Positions 1-8,648 of a stretch of DNA of 64,000 nt are shown one piece after another. The translations under genes and the position numbers were made by a program. Under the pieces are notes generated by a model, which was not told the origin of the DNA, did no database searches, and saw nothing but the letters and a program-made list of their open reading frames with translations. Every line of letters starts with the position of its first letter. The first letter of the stretch is position 1. The stretch spans positions 16,075 through 80,074 of the forward strand of contig JAPOQZ010000175.1 of assembly GCA_026710435.1 (NCBI GenBank). The letters are read 5' to 3'. This stretch comes from a bacterium (GTDB lineage Bacteria > Actinomycetota > Acidimicrobiia > Spongiisociales > Spongiisociaceae).

Positions 1-2
1 AG

Positions 3-932
3 GAGACACTCCGAATCTTTCGGGACAGCGGAGGCTTCGATCGATTTTTCCCCCTGGAGGACGATCCCACAGCGCATGCCAGGATGCTGGAGGAACATCC
101 GAATCTCGATACCTTCGAGGAGACTACGGGCTTCTGGGGCCGCTACATCAAGACCTCCCTTGGGAATACGGTGCGGCTGCTGCGCCCGCTGATGATCTTG
201 GATGAGGGACACAAGGCTTACAGCGCCAACGCGAGGGCGACGCTCGAAGGCTTCAACCCCTGCATGATCGTCGAGCTTTCGGCCACTCCGGCCAAGGGCG
301 CGAACGTGCTGGTCGAGATTCTGGGCCGGGAACTCAATGCGGAGGAGATGATCAAGCTCGATCTGCACATCCGCAACAAGGCGAGCGGCGACTGGCAGAG
401 CACGCTGTTGGAGTCGGTCGAACACCGCGAGGTCCTTGAGTCCGCTGCCCAACTGCACGAGGCGGAGTCCGGAACCTACATCAGGCCAATCTGCGTGATC
501 CAGGTGGAGCGAACCGGTAGGCAGCAGAGGAAGCCGGGGTACGTCCATACGGACGATGTGCGTGACTACCTCCTACAGTACCCCGGAATCGCGCCCGAGC
601 ACATCGCGGTCAAGACCAGCGCGAAGGACGAGTTGAAGGAAGCGGACGACATCGGCGGCCTGCTCTCCCGCGCCTGCCCGATCCGCTTCATCATCACCAA
701 GCACGCGCTTCAGGAGGGCTGGGACTGCCCGTTCGCATACATCCTCACCATCCTCACCAACCCGATGTCGAAGACGGGTATCACCCAGCTTGTCGGCAGG
801 ATCCTGCGTCAGCCGAACGCGAGCAAGACGGGCGTGGCTCTGCTGGACGAAAGCTACGTGTTCTGCTTCAGCCGCCGCGGGAACGAGTTGTTGAAAGAGG
901 TGAGAAAGGGATTCGGAATGGAGGGGTTGTAG
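3..932 (+). CDS. type III restriction-like helicase subunit, 5'-partial
   Basis: The reading frame is already open at the left edge, so the N-terminus lies outside the window. Superfamily 2 helicase motifs are visible: DEGHK (motif II, near base 205), SATP (motif III, near 285) and QLVGRILRQP (motif VI, near 790-815). The DEGHK form of motif II is usual in Res-type restriction subunits, which couple ATP-driven translocation to DNA cleavage. The frame ends at a TAG at 930-932, and the nuclease half continues in the same frame just downstream. This is either one gene broken by a nonsense mutation or two separately started polypeptides. Family assignment is good; whether the protein is intact is uncertain. 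Confidence 0.75.
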   Translation, partial: ETLRIFRDSGGFDRFFPLEDDPTAHARMLEEHPNLDTFEETTGFWGRYIKTSLGNTVRLLRPLMILDEGHKAYSANARATLEGFNPCMIVELSATPAKGANVLVEILGRELNAEEMIKLDLHIRNKASGDWQSTLLESVEHREVLESAAQLHEAESGTYIRPICVIQVERTGRQQRKPGYVHTDDVRDYLLQYPGIAPEHIAVKTSAKDELKEADDIGGLLSRACPIRFIITKHALQEGWDCPFAYILTILTNPMSKTGITQLVGRILRQPNASKTGVALLDESYVFCFSRRGNELLKEVRKGFGMEGL

Positions 933-947
933 GGTCTCGAGGGGCGC

Positions 948-2063
948 GTGGTCTCCGATGGTGGTCCGGCCCGCCCGCCGGAGAAGATCACGACGTTTCA
1001 GCGGGGGCCATATGGGGCAGCGGCGCGCGATCTCGTTCTGCCCGCCTTCATGATCCGGGACGTGGAAGGGTGGCGTCTGGTTTCATACGAGGCGGACATC
1101 CTCTCGCGATTGTCTTGGGACGAGATCGACCTATCGGCCTTCGCCCAGCTAGTACTGGACCAGGGGAAGGAGGGGAACGAGCGGCTAAGGACGAATCTTG
1201 AAGAAGAGCATGTTTGGGATCCGGGTGGTACCGACGGCGGCGATTCCGGTCACACAGAAGCTCTTCACGATGGCGAGCCGGGAGGCGGGCAGGATCCGGT
1301 GGATTACTTCTTTGCGGCCAGCCACCTACTGGACTTGGTCCCCAACCCGTGGCGCGGGCGCGACCTCACCCGACGCGCCGTCGAGGCATTGCTCCAGCGT
1401 TATCCGGCCAAGCGGGTGGCGGCCAATCACGTCTTCGTCTTGGAAGAGCTGCGCCGACATGTCGAGAGGGAACGCGACCGGCTTTCGCGGGAGGTCTTCT
1501 GCTCCCTCTTGGAGTCGGAAAGGATGCGCTTTCTCGTCGTCGCGGAAGATCTTGACTTCAATCGGCTGCCCGAGAAGATCGAGGTCGCGGCGGCGAACCG
1601 GGCAAACCGAGAGGATGGAAGCCCCTACCAGCAGAATCTCTTCGACATCACGACGGTAGACGATCTCAACGACTTCGAGAACAAGGTAGCGACGTACCTT
1701 GACCAACAGGCGCGGCTCTTCTTCTGGTATCGAAACCGCTCCCGTAAGGATTACTACGTGCAAGGGTGGAAACCGCGGCGGATCTACGCCGACTTCATCG
1801 TCACGCTCCGCGACGACCAGGACCGGTCGGACGATGGCTTCCATCGTGTCTTCGTGGTCGAGACCAAGGGCGTTCACCTGAAGAAGTCGGAGGACACCGA
1901 ATACAAGCGATCCGTCTTCGACATTTGCGGCGAGCACGCCCGCAAGGCCGATTGGGCCGAGTTCGTGCCCGCCATGCGGAGCAAGGTGATGCGCTTCGAG
2001 GTCGTGGACCAAGACGAGTGGAAGGCGCGGCTCAACGAGATGCTGTTCCAAACCGGAGCGTGA
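948..2063 (+). CDS. C-terminal nuclease part of type III restriction-like enzyme
   Basis: This 371-aa frame is in phase with the upstream helicase piece and separated from it only by TAG plus five codons. A plausible PD-(D/E)xK active site is visible: Asp282 in YADFIVT and Glu305-x-Lys307 in VVETKG. Conserved segments before it (FFAASHLLDLVPNPW, LFFWYRNRSRKDYYVQGWKP) fit the C-terminal region of Res-like subunits. No ribosome binding site is evident before the GTG at 948, so independent translation is doubtful and it probably represents the remainder of one split gene. No methyltransferase partner is in view; it would lie upstream of the window if the system is complete. Confidence 0.65.
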   Translation: MVSDGGPARPPEKITTFQRGPYGAAARDLVLPAFMIRDVEGWRLVSYEADILSRLSWDEIDLSAFAQLVLDQGKEGNERLRTNLEEEHVWDPGGTDGGDSGHTEALHDGEPGGGQDPVDYFFAASHLLDLVPNPWRGRDLTRRAVEALLQRYPAKRVAANHVFVLEELRRHVERERDRLSREVFCSLLESERMRFLVVAEDLDFNRLPEKIEVAAANRANREDGSPYQQNLFDITTVDDLNDFENKVATYLDQQARLFFWYRNRSRKDYYVQGWKPRRIYADFIVTLRDDQDRSDDGFHRVFVVETKGVHLKKSEDTEYKRSVFDICGEHARKADWAEFVPAMRSKVMRFEVVDQDEWKARLNEMLFQTGA

Positions 2064-2389
2064 AGGAAGGAGCCAGGCTACTGGTTGGGACGGCTCGCGC
2101 ACCAGGCGAGTGGCTATCGGCCGCTCGACCGTCAGCCCGTCTCCGGTCAGGGAGAGCCGCAGGAATCGGCTTCGTCTCTGCGGAGGGAACGGTAGGGGCG
2201 TAGGCTGGCCCTGCTACGGCGGGAGCTAACGATGTCGCCAACATACGAGCCGGATCTGTTCTGAGCCCGCTTCATCTGCTTACGGCGCCGGCCATCGCTC
2301 AGATGCCTACCAGAAGAATCTGGCTCGGCGGGGTGGAGTGGGAGTGATCTGACCGAAAGGACTAGCAGGAGTGGAGAGCGGTCATAGAA
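2064..2389. other. intergenic, no gene recognised
   Basis: About 325 bp between the restriction gene and the polysaccharide export operon. Short open frames occur on both strands but none has a binding site or a recognisable protein. It presumably holds the promoter of the downstream operon. Confidence 0.4.
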
Positions 2390-3232
2390 TTGTCCGAAGT
2401 GTCCACGGTAACCGCTAGCCAAGCTCCGAGCCTGTCCGGGTGGCGTACGTATCTACGCAACCTGTGGCGCTGGCGGGAGTTCGGGTGGTTCCTGGCGATG
2501 GGGAACCTCAAGGCGCGCAACGCCTCGACTTCGCTCGGTTTGTTCTGGTGGGTGCTCAATCCGTTGATCATGGCCGCGGTCTATTTCCTCGTCTTCGGGG
2601 TTATCTTCGAGGGCAGGAGGGGCGACGCGGACTTCCTAGCCTGGCTGCTGTCCGGCGTGTTCGTCTTCAACTTCACGGCGACCACCATGACTTCGGGGGC
2701 CAACAGCATCCTGGCCAACCGGAGGCTCCTGGTGAACATCCGCTTCCCGAGACTGGTGCTGCCGATCTCAGCCGTCACCGAAACGGGGGTAGGTTTCATC
2801 CTGTCGATCGCGGTCTACTACATGATCGCCTGGCCGGCCAACGGCGTCGTCCCGGGCGCCTCGATCGTATGGCTTCCGTTGGCGATCGCCCTCCACACGG
2901 TGTTCAACCTCGGGTTGGCGGCCTTGACCGCCCGCCTCGCCATACCGTTCCGTGATATCAACAACCTGATCCCCCACATCAACCGTCTGTGGCTGTACCT
3001 GTCACCGATCATCTGGCCGCTCAGCCTCATAGAGGGACGGGGTGGGTGGTTGGAGCAACTAGCCCCACTCAACCCGATGTTCGGGCTGCTCTCCTTCTAC
3101 CGGATGGCGTTGATGGGTCGTGAACTGGACGTCTCCGCCTTCCTGACGGCCCTGGTGTGGGTCCTGCTGGTCGGCGCCGGGGGGATCGTCAGCTTCGTCC
3201 GTCACGAGGGCAACATGGTCAGGCACCTGTGA
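2390..3232 (+). CDS. polysaccharide ABC exporter permease (Wzm/TagG type)
   Basis: A 280-aa ABC-2 type membrane protein with about six hydrophobic segments and the N-terminal amphipathic start (YLRNLWRWREFGWFLAMGNLKAR) typical of O-antigen and teichoic acid exporters. It would form the membrane channel moving undecaprenyl-linked glycan outward. The stop overlaps the start of the ATPase gene by four bases (GTGA), so the two are translationally coupled. The start is a TTG at 2390; a GTG at 2399 is an alternative, since the upstream purine stretch GGAGTGGAGAG could serve either. Confidence 0.85.
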   Translation: MSEVSTVTASQAPSLSGWRTYLRNLWRWREFGWFLAMGNLKARNASTSLGLFWWVLNPLIMAAVYFLVFGVIFEGRRGDADFLAWLLSGVFVFNFTATTMTSGANSILANRRLLVNIRFPRLVLPISAVTETGVGFILSIAVYYMIAWPANGVVPGASIVWLPLAIALHTVFNLGLAALTARLAIPFRDINNLIPHINRLWLYLSPIIWPLSLIEGRGGWLEQLAPLNPMFGLLSFYRMALMGRELDVSAFLTALVWVLLVGAGGIVSFVRHEGNMVRHL

Positions 3233-3972
3233 AGCTGCCGGCTGTCTCGGTCAACGGGGTCGGAGTCACCTTCCGGTCCTACGTCGAGCAGGTCCCGACC
3301 ATGCGCAGGATGGTCGCCCGCGGGCGGCTGCGGAGGAGCACCTCGGTCGTAGCCCTCGACGATGTGTCCTTCGATGTGGACAGGGGTGAGACGTTCGGTC
3401 TCGTCGGTGACAACGGGGCGGGCAAGAGTACGCTGCTTCGGGTGATCGCCCGGACCATGCGGCCTGACAACGGGACCGTCACCGTCCGGGGCGAGACCTC
3501 CACGCTGCTCCAGCTAGGTGCAGGATTCAACCTGGAACTCTCAGGTCGCCGCAACGTGTATTTGAGCGGGTTGGCGCACGGGCTGAGAAGGGCGGAGATC
3601 ACGCGGTTGTTCGACGACATAGTCGACTATGCGGGGCTCGCGGAGGCCATCGACCGGCCGCTCAAGTCTTACTCCTCCGGGATGCTCTCCCGGCTGGCCT
3701 TTTCGATCTCGATGCACCTGCTGCCCGACATCCTGCTCCTCGACGAGGTACTGGCGGTGGGCGACGCCGGCTTCAGGGAGAAGAGTCTGGGAGCGATGCG
3801 TGATCTCCTCGTGAGGGGGGGCACGGTGATCGTTGCCAGCCACTCCCTCCAGATGGTGGTGGAGATGTGTGATCGGGTGTTGTGGCTGGAGCGTGGCAAG
3901 ATCCGCGGGTTGGGTCCGGCGGCGCCGGTGATCGAGGCATACAGGCGGGCCCCTCCGGTTGCGGCCGGCTGA
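3229..3972 (+). CDS. polysaccharide ABC exporter ATPase (Wzt type)
   Basis: A 247-aa nucleotide-binding subunit. Walker A GDNGAGKST is at residues 60-68; the signature reads SYSSGMLSRLAFS, Walker B DILLLDEV, and an H-loop SHS follows. It lacks the long C-terminal carbohydrate-binding domain of some Wzt proteins, so substrate choice probably rests with the permease. The GTG start overlaps the permease stop; longer upstream starts in this frame would run deep into the permease gene and are unlikely. It powers export of the surface glycan whose enzymes are encoded next to it. Confidence 0.88.
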   Translation: MKLPAVSVNGVGVTFRSYVEQVPTMRRMVARGRLRRSTSVVALDDVSFDVDRGETFGLVGDNGAGKSTLLRVIARTMRPDNGTVTVRGETSTLLQLGAGFNLELSGRRNVYLSGLAHGLRRAEITRLFDDIVDYAGLAEAIDRPLKSYSSGMLSRLAFSISMHLLPDILLLDEVLAVGDAGFREKSLGAMRDLLVRGGTVIVASHSLQMVVEMCDRVLWLERGKIRGLGPAAPVIEAYRRAPPVAAG

Positions 3973-4002
3973 TCGGGTCAGAACCAGGATCGGGCTGAGA
4001 AC

Positions 4003-5067
4003 ATGATTCATGTCTTCATCGGCACCAAGGCCCAGTACATAAAGACTGCCCCGCTGCTGTGGTTGATGGACGAGAGGGGGGTCGGCTACCGGCTCATCGA
4101 CTCCGGCCAGCACGCGGTTCTGGCCGCCGGCTTCAGGGAACAGATGGCTATCCGGGCACCGGACGTTCAATTGGGCAGGCGGGAGGACGTTGTTTCTGTT
4201 CCCCAAGCTGTCGTCTGGACTCTCCGCCTAGCCGGACGGCTCCTGTCCAAGGGCCGGATCCGCCGGGAGGTGTTCGGCGATCGCGGCGGGATCTGCCTCG
4301 TACACGGAGACACACCGTCGACCCTTCTGAGCTCGTTGATGGCCCGGCGGGCCGGGCTGGCGGTAGGCCACCTCGAAGCCGGCCTGAGTTCCGGTCGCTG
4401 GCTGCATCCGTTCCCCGAGGAGTTGATCCGCCACCTGGTCGCGCGGAAGGCCGATCTCCTGTTCGCGCCGGACCGCCGAGCGGTTCGCAACCTCGAAGCC
4501 ATGAAGGTCAGGGGCCGGGTTGTTCCCCTGCCCGGCAATACGGTTATCGAAGCGCTTCGCCGAGCGGAACCCGTCGGAGCCGGTGACGGGCCCGTGATCA
4601 TCACGATGCACCGGGTGGAGAATCTCCACCGCAGGGCCAGGCGGGAGGGCCTGGCGGCACTGGCCGAGCAACTGGTCGCCACCCATGAAGTGCGCTGGCT
4701 GCTCCACCAGCCGACCAGGGGCGCACTGGGTGGGGCGACCATCGACAGGTTGGCGACGGCGGGGGTCCGGATGACTGATCTGGTTGGACACTCCGAGTTC
4801 CTAGGCATGCTCGCCGCAGCCCCGTTCGTGATCACCGACGGGGGTTCGATCCAGGAGGAGTGCGCGATGCTCGGGGTTCCCACCCTCTTGTGGCGCAAGC
4901 GCACTGACCGTCCCGACGGTGTGGGCGAGAACGTGGTGCTGGGCTGCTACGACGCTTCCACCGCGCAGGACTTCATCACGGATCCGGATCGGTTCCGCCG
5001 ACCGGCCCGAGTGCCTGCTGCCACTCCTTCCGTGCGGATCCTCGAAGAGTTGTCCGGGTGGCTATGA
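4003..5067 (+). CDS. UDP-N-acetylglucosamine 2-epimerase-like protein
   Basis: A 354-aa GT-B fold protein of the WecB/MnaA family, which interconverts UDP-GlcNAc and UDP-ManNAc for surface polymers. Family landmarks are GTKAQYIKTAPL near the start, GHLEAGLSSGRW (HxEAGL), PFPEE, MHRVEN and TDGGSIQEE for UDP binding. Residues after EAGL are SSGR rather than the usual RS/RTG, so a related substrate is possible. It begins 30 bp after the Wzt gene, fitting one operon. Its 3' end overlaps the convergent membrane protein gene by 92 bp. Confidence 0.82.
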   Translation: MIHVFIGTKAQYIKTAPLLWLMDERGVGYRLIDSGQHAVLAAGFREQMAIRAPDVQLGRREDVVSVPQAVVWTLRLAGRLLSKGRIRREVFGDRGGICLVHGDTPSTLLSSLMARRAGLAVGHLEAGLSSGRWLHPFPEELIRHLVARKADLLFAPDRRAVRNLEAMKVRGRVVPLPGNTVIEALRRAEPVGAGDGPVIITMHRVENLHRRARREGLAALAEQLVATHEVRWLLHQPTRGALGGATIDRLATAGVRMTDLVGHSEFLGMLAAAPFVITDGGSIQEECAMLGVPTLLWRKRTDRPDGVGENVVLGCYDASTAQDFITDPDRFRRPARVPAATPSVRILEELSGWL

Positions 5068-5959
5068 ACTCGGCCACCGAGGTGGCGATCAGGTCACGGG
5101 CGAGCAGGACCAGCCGGTAGCCCCCCAGGACGACCGCCATACCGACCACCTCCTCCGCCCGCAGCACGGTGGCCATTCCCACCTCGAACACTCCGATGCC
5201 CTGCGGCGCGAAGGGGGCGAGGAACCCGATGCCCCAGGTAAGGAGGAAACCACCAACCACGAGGGTGGTCCGGTACGGATCCGCAACCGGGAATGAGCGC
5301 AGGTAGAGGAGGAAGGTCAGGGCAGACCATCCCCAGAACACCAGGTTGATCCCCACCAGTTGCAGGTATCCACGCCAGGTGAGGGAGAACACCACTCCCT
5401 TCCGAGCCGCCCACCAGGCGACTACCCGACCCCCTATCGCCGGGGAGGTGGCGGCGATCAGAGCGAGTGCCAGCACGATCATCCAGGTGGCGCCGCCGGG
5501 GATTCCGCCGGAGAGACTCAGAACTCCGAGACCGCAGATGAGAACCACTGTCAGGCTGGTGGCCATCTCGAGGACGGCGGTGGCGCTGAGGGGTCCGATC
5601 GGCAGTCCGGCGGCTCGGAGCAGGCCGACACGGCCCACCGCGAACCACACCGATCCCGGTACGTACCGTGCCAGCAGGGAGCGGGAGGTGGCGTGGGTGG
5701 CCTTGTTGAGAACCTGCAGTGGAGGAGCCCGGTAGCCCTGGGTACGGAGGCTGACCACCCAGAACCAGGCACCCACCAGGATGAGCCCGAAGCTCGCTGC
5801 CAGCGAAGCCGCGATCAGTCCCGGCCTCGCTCCCACTACCAGTTGGACCACGTCCGACCACTCCGATCGTACGATCCACCCGATCAGGACCGCCAGACCT
5901 ACGAGGTAGGCGATCCTGAGCACCTTCAGGAAGGGTTTGAGGCGCTCCAGGCGACTCAC
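4976..5959 (-). CDS. flippase-like membrane protein (LPG synthase TM / UPF0104 type)
   Basis: A 327-aa polytopic protein with about eight hydrophobic helices. It has the family's RYVPGSVWFAVGR segment and the FLAPFAPQGIGVFEVGM signature near the C-terminus (PxGxGxxE). Relatives include the membrane part of lysylphosphatidylglycerol synthases and archaeal AglD-linked proteins; stand-alone members often sit in glycan loci as putative lipid-linked sugar handlers. The GTG start at 5959 overlaps the stop of the upstream pyruvyl transferase gene (GTGA). The last 30 codons are antisense to the epimerase gene end. Confidence 0.75.
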   Translation of the reverse strand: MSRLERLKPFLKVLRIAYLVGLAVLIGWIVRSEWSDVVQLVVGARPGLIAASLAASFGLILVGAWFWVVSLRTQGYRAPPLQVLNKATHATSRSLLARYVPGSVWFAVGRVGLLRAAGLPIGPLSATAVLEMATSLTVVLICGLGVLSLSGGIPGGATWMIVLALALIAATSPAIGGRVVAWWAARKGVVFSLTWRGYLQLVGINLVFWGWSALTFLLYLRSFPVADPYRTTLVVGGFLLTWGIGFLAPFAPQGIGVFEVGMATVLRAEEVVGMAVVLGGYRLVLLARDLIATSVAEFIATRTTLRGSARKEWQQALGPVGGTDPDP

Positions 5960-7023
5960 CCGGCCACCAGGTCCAGTGCCCGATCGTTCTCGACCAGGCG
6001 GCTCCTGAGCAACTCTCTCGCCTCGGCGACCCGTGCGGTCACCGCCATGGCGGCTTCGGCGGCTCTCACCATCCGGTCGGGCTCGGATTGGAGGAGGCTC
6101 ACGACCGGTGCCCATCGGCCACCCTCGGAGGCCAGGGACCCCATCTTGGGTGAGTAGTCGAGCACCACCGCGGGCCTCCCGTGCAGGAGGGCGGCGATGG
6201 CACCGTGATACCGCATCGTTATCACCAACCGGCTTCGGCCTACCTCGGTGAGTACGTCGTCCAGTTCTGGCGCCAGGAGCTCGACACCTGATCCGAGATG
6301 ATCCGCCACGGCTCGATGGATCGGCATGTCACGGCTTTCCTGGAAGGCCACCATACGGATGGAGAGCCCGGTGGCGTCCGAGACGGCAGCGAGCGTCGCC
6401 GCCAAGGCGGCCACCCGGGATGCTGCCGGAGGGGCGGAAGCCTTGGTGGCCGCAGTTCCGACCCCTTTCCGGTTCGGTGGCCTGAGGATCACGCACAGCG
6501 TGTCCTCGGGTTCCACAGGGTCGACCCGCTCTCCCATGACGGCGTCGCTACCCACGCGGACGCCGTCGAGTCCCCATCCGAGGAGACGCTCGGCCGAGTC
6601 ATGGTCCCGAACGACGATCGGCGAAAGACGACCCAGAGCTCTCCGGGCGATGGAGACCGCTATGGGGCTAGTGACCCGTCCGACGCCCAAACCTACGGCA
6701 CATCCGGGTATCAGCCGCGCCGAGCGCATGCGCAGAGAGTGGAAGGGTACGTTCCACATGGATGTCTCCGTCTGGATCAGACCTCCGGTGACCACCAGCC
6801 CGTGCATGCTTCGCAAGGAACGTTGGAGGCGGATCGTGTCGAGGGGGGACCGGTGATTCACCGCACCGATCCGGTGGATCCGTTCGGTGGCGGACGTGTC
6901 GATGGAGACGGCCACCGGATCCGCACCCCGTCTGCGCAGCTCGCGAACGACTGCCCTGAGAATCAGTTCGTCCCCCAGGTTGTCCGAGCCGAACCAACCG
7001 GTGATCGCGACGCAGCGGGTCAT
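5956..7023 (-). CDS. polysaccharide pyruvyl transferase family protein
   Basis: A 355-aa protein of the CsaB/WcaK family, which adds ketal-pyruvate from phosphoenolpyruvate to surface glycans. Recognisable parts are the N-terminal GWFGSDNLGDELIL (G-x-x-N-x-GDE), TGGLIQ in the middle, and SRLVITMRYHGAIAALLHGRP with the conserved RxH. It is coupled to the downstream flippase-like gene by a four-base overlap, and a GT2 gene lies 112 bp upstream on the same strand. A role in decorating the polymer exported by the neighbouring Wzm/Wzt pair is inferred from context. Confidence 0.8.
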   Translation of the reverse strand: MTRCVAITGWFGSDNLGDELILRAVVRELRRRGADPVAVSIDTSATERIHRIGAVNHRSPLDTIRLQRSLRSMHGLVVTGGLIQTETSMWNVPFHSLRMRSARLIPGCAVGLGVGRVTSPIAVSIARRALGRLSPIVVRDHDSAERLLGWGLDGVRVGSDAVMGERVDPVEPEDTLCVILRPPNRKGVGTAATKASAPPAASRVAALAATLAAVSDATGLSIRMVAFQESRDMPIHRAVADHLGSGVELLAPELDDVLTEVGRSRLVITMRYHGAIAALLHGRPAVVLDYSPKMGSLASEGGRWAPVVSLLQSEPDRMVRAAEAAMAVTARVAEARELLRSRLVENDRALDLVAG

Positions 7024-7135
7024 CGGGTCATGCCGCCGCAGCCCTGTCTCATCACGGGAGCACCGGTGACGTGGCCAGGGTTGTGGGCATTCCGACCCGG
7101 ATACGTGTCACTGTCGCCAACATCCTGCTCCCCGG

Positions 7136-8062
7136 TCAGTCGGGGGGGTCCCGGCGGGCCGATGTGGCCGGCAGCACCGTGTCGCGGGACCGGTTCAACT
7201 GCACCAGGAGGTCTGCCCCCAAGGCCAGGAGGAGGACCGCCGCGGCGGCGATCAGCAGCACCACCGTGTTGGTGGCGACGCGGAAGTCCTTGGTGATCAG
7301 GTCGTAGAGCAACTTCGCGAAGCCGGCGAGGCCGAGCGTAACTCCGATCGGGGCGAAGAAGCGCAGCGGGTTCCACAGCAGCACCATCCGGATCACCTGC
7401 CTGATGTAGAGGACGGTGTCCCTCCACCAGTGGAACTTCGACTTGCCTGCCCTGGTGGAGTAGTCGATGGGCATGTAGCGCACCGAGTATCCGTTTGATA
7501 GGAAGCTCATGGTCAGGGTGGTCACACAGCTGAACCCGGCGGGAAGCAGGTGCAGGTACTGACCGGCCACGACCCGGCGGAAGGCCCGGAAGCCGGAGTT
7601 CAGGTCCGGGATCCTGGTCATCGTCAGGAAGGACGCGAGCATGCGAATCGTCCACTTGGCGGGTACACGGATCACCTTCAAGGAGCCTCCTTCGGTTATC
7701 CTCGCTCCGACCACCATGTCCCATCCGGGTAGGTGATCAACCAGCCAGGGGATCAGGTCGTTGGGGTACGACATGTCGGCATCGGTCCACACCACCACGT
7801 CCCCCCGCGCCAGCGCGGTGCCCGCCCGGCGAGCCGCGCCCGATCCCCTGTTCTGGTCGAAGGCAACGAGTCTGATGCCTTCCATGTCGCGGAGTTCGTC
7901 GAGGCCGCCGTCGGTCGAGCCATCATCCACCACCAGAAGTTCGTAGGCATAGGACGAGGCCTCCATCGCTTCCCGGATCCGCTGCACTTCCTGCGCCAGG
8001 TGTCCGGCCTCGTTGAAAACTGGTAGCACGATGCTGACATCGAGCGGTTCCTCGGGCTTCAT
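7136..8062 (-). CDS. GT2 family glycosyltransferase (polyprenol-phosphate sugar synthase-like)
   Basis: A 308-aa protein with a cytoplasmic GT-A domain (VSIVLPVFNEAGHL; nucleotide-binding VVDDGSTDGG; DxD as TDADM) and two C-terminal hydrophobic helices. This layout is typical of dolichol/undecaprenyl-phosphate mannose or glucose synthases. The ATG at 8062 places the catalytic fold right at the N-terminus; a longer frame exists upstream but has no family similarity. Product sugar cannot be deduced. Confidence 0.82.
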   Translation of the reverse strand: MKPEEPLDVSIVLPVFNEAGHLAQEVQRIREAMEASSYAYELLVVDDGSTDGGLDELRDMEGIRLVAFDQNRGSGAARRAGTALARGDVVVWTDADMSYPNDLIPWLVDHLPGWDMVVGARITEGGSLKVIRVPAKWTIRMLASFLTMTRIPDLNSGFRAFRRVVAGQYLHLLPAGFSCVTTLTMSFLSNGYSVRYMPIDYSTRAGKSKFHWWRDTVLYIRQVIRMVLLWNPLRFFAPIGVTLGLAGFAKLLYDLITKDFRVATNTVVLLIAAAAVLLLALGADLLVQLNRSRDTVLPATSARRDPPD

Positions 8063-8386
8063 GGCCGCGAGTTTGCCGGGCTGAGCGCGTTGCGGCAAGC
8101 CCGGCCGCCGCGCGAGGGTGATTTTCGACCGGGACGCATCCGGAACGGGCCATCTCATGGGGCCTCTTAGGCATGGATCGCCACAAGGCTCGCACACGAA
8201 GCGGAGCTCGATCTTGAAAGTGCTTCAGGTTTCCGAGACGGCCTCCTGATCAGCGGTAGCGGTGTCTTCGGCAGATGAACTCGGGTCTCTCTCGGGACCC
8301 GCGACTACCTGATTCAACGGGCGGTCCATCCCGATGACTGAAGCGGACGAGCAGTCGTGATAGGTGGTGGGTCTCTCTATTCCCAG

Positions 8387-8437
8387 GACGTGCTGAACAA
8401 TGACGATTGCCGCTCGTGGATAGCTCAGCACCCTCCC
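8387..8437. repeat. short degenerate copy of the P palindrome
   Basis: Left arm GTGCTGAACAATGACGATTG and right arm CTCAGCACCCTCCC match the ends of the 103-bp palindromes at 24022 and 46966, but the central hairpin is lost, leaving about 50 bp. It lies in the 586-bp stretch (8063-8648) between the GT2 and MerR genes, which otherwise holds only the MerR promoter. Confidence 0.7.
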
Positions 8438-8517
8438 AGATCGAAGTAGACACGTCTACCGTATGTTTGAAGGTATTCGGCGTTGGTCATTGATGATCGT
8501 CACACCCCCTTCGGTCC

Positions 8518-8548
8518 TTGACCTTCTAGCGGGTCGAAGGTCTAAGAT
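8518..8548 (+). promoter_or_regulatory. MerR-type promoter and operator
   Basis: A -35 box TTGACC (8518-8523) and a -10 box TAAGAT (8543-8548) are separated by 19 bp, the overlong spacer characteristic of MerR-controlled promoters. A perfect dyad GACCTTC-N9-GAAGGTC (8520-8542) fills the spacer. The downstream gene encodes a MerR-family regulator, so autoregulation is likely. The leader to its GTG would be about 95 nt. Confidence 0.75.
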
Positions 8549-8648
8549 TCGACCCATACCGATCGTTCGGATCCGTAGTGTGCTGTGGTCCGTTGGCTGG
8601 CAGCAGTTCTCGCCTCACGGCAAGGTTCGGGCGAGGAGGGCTGTCATC

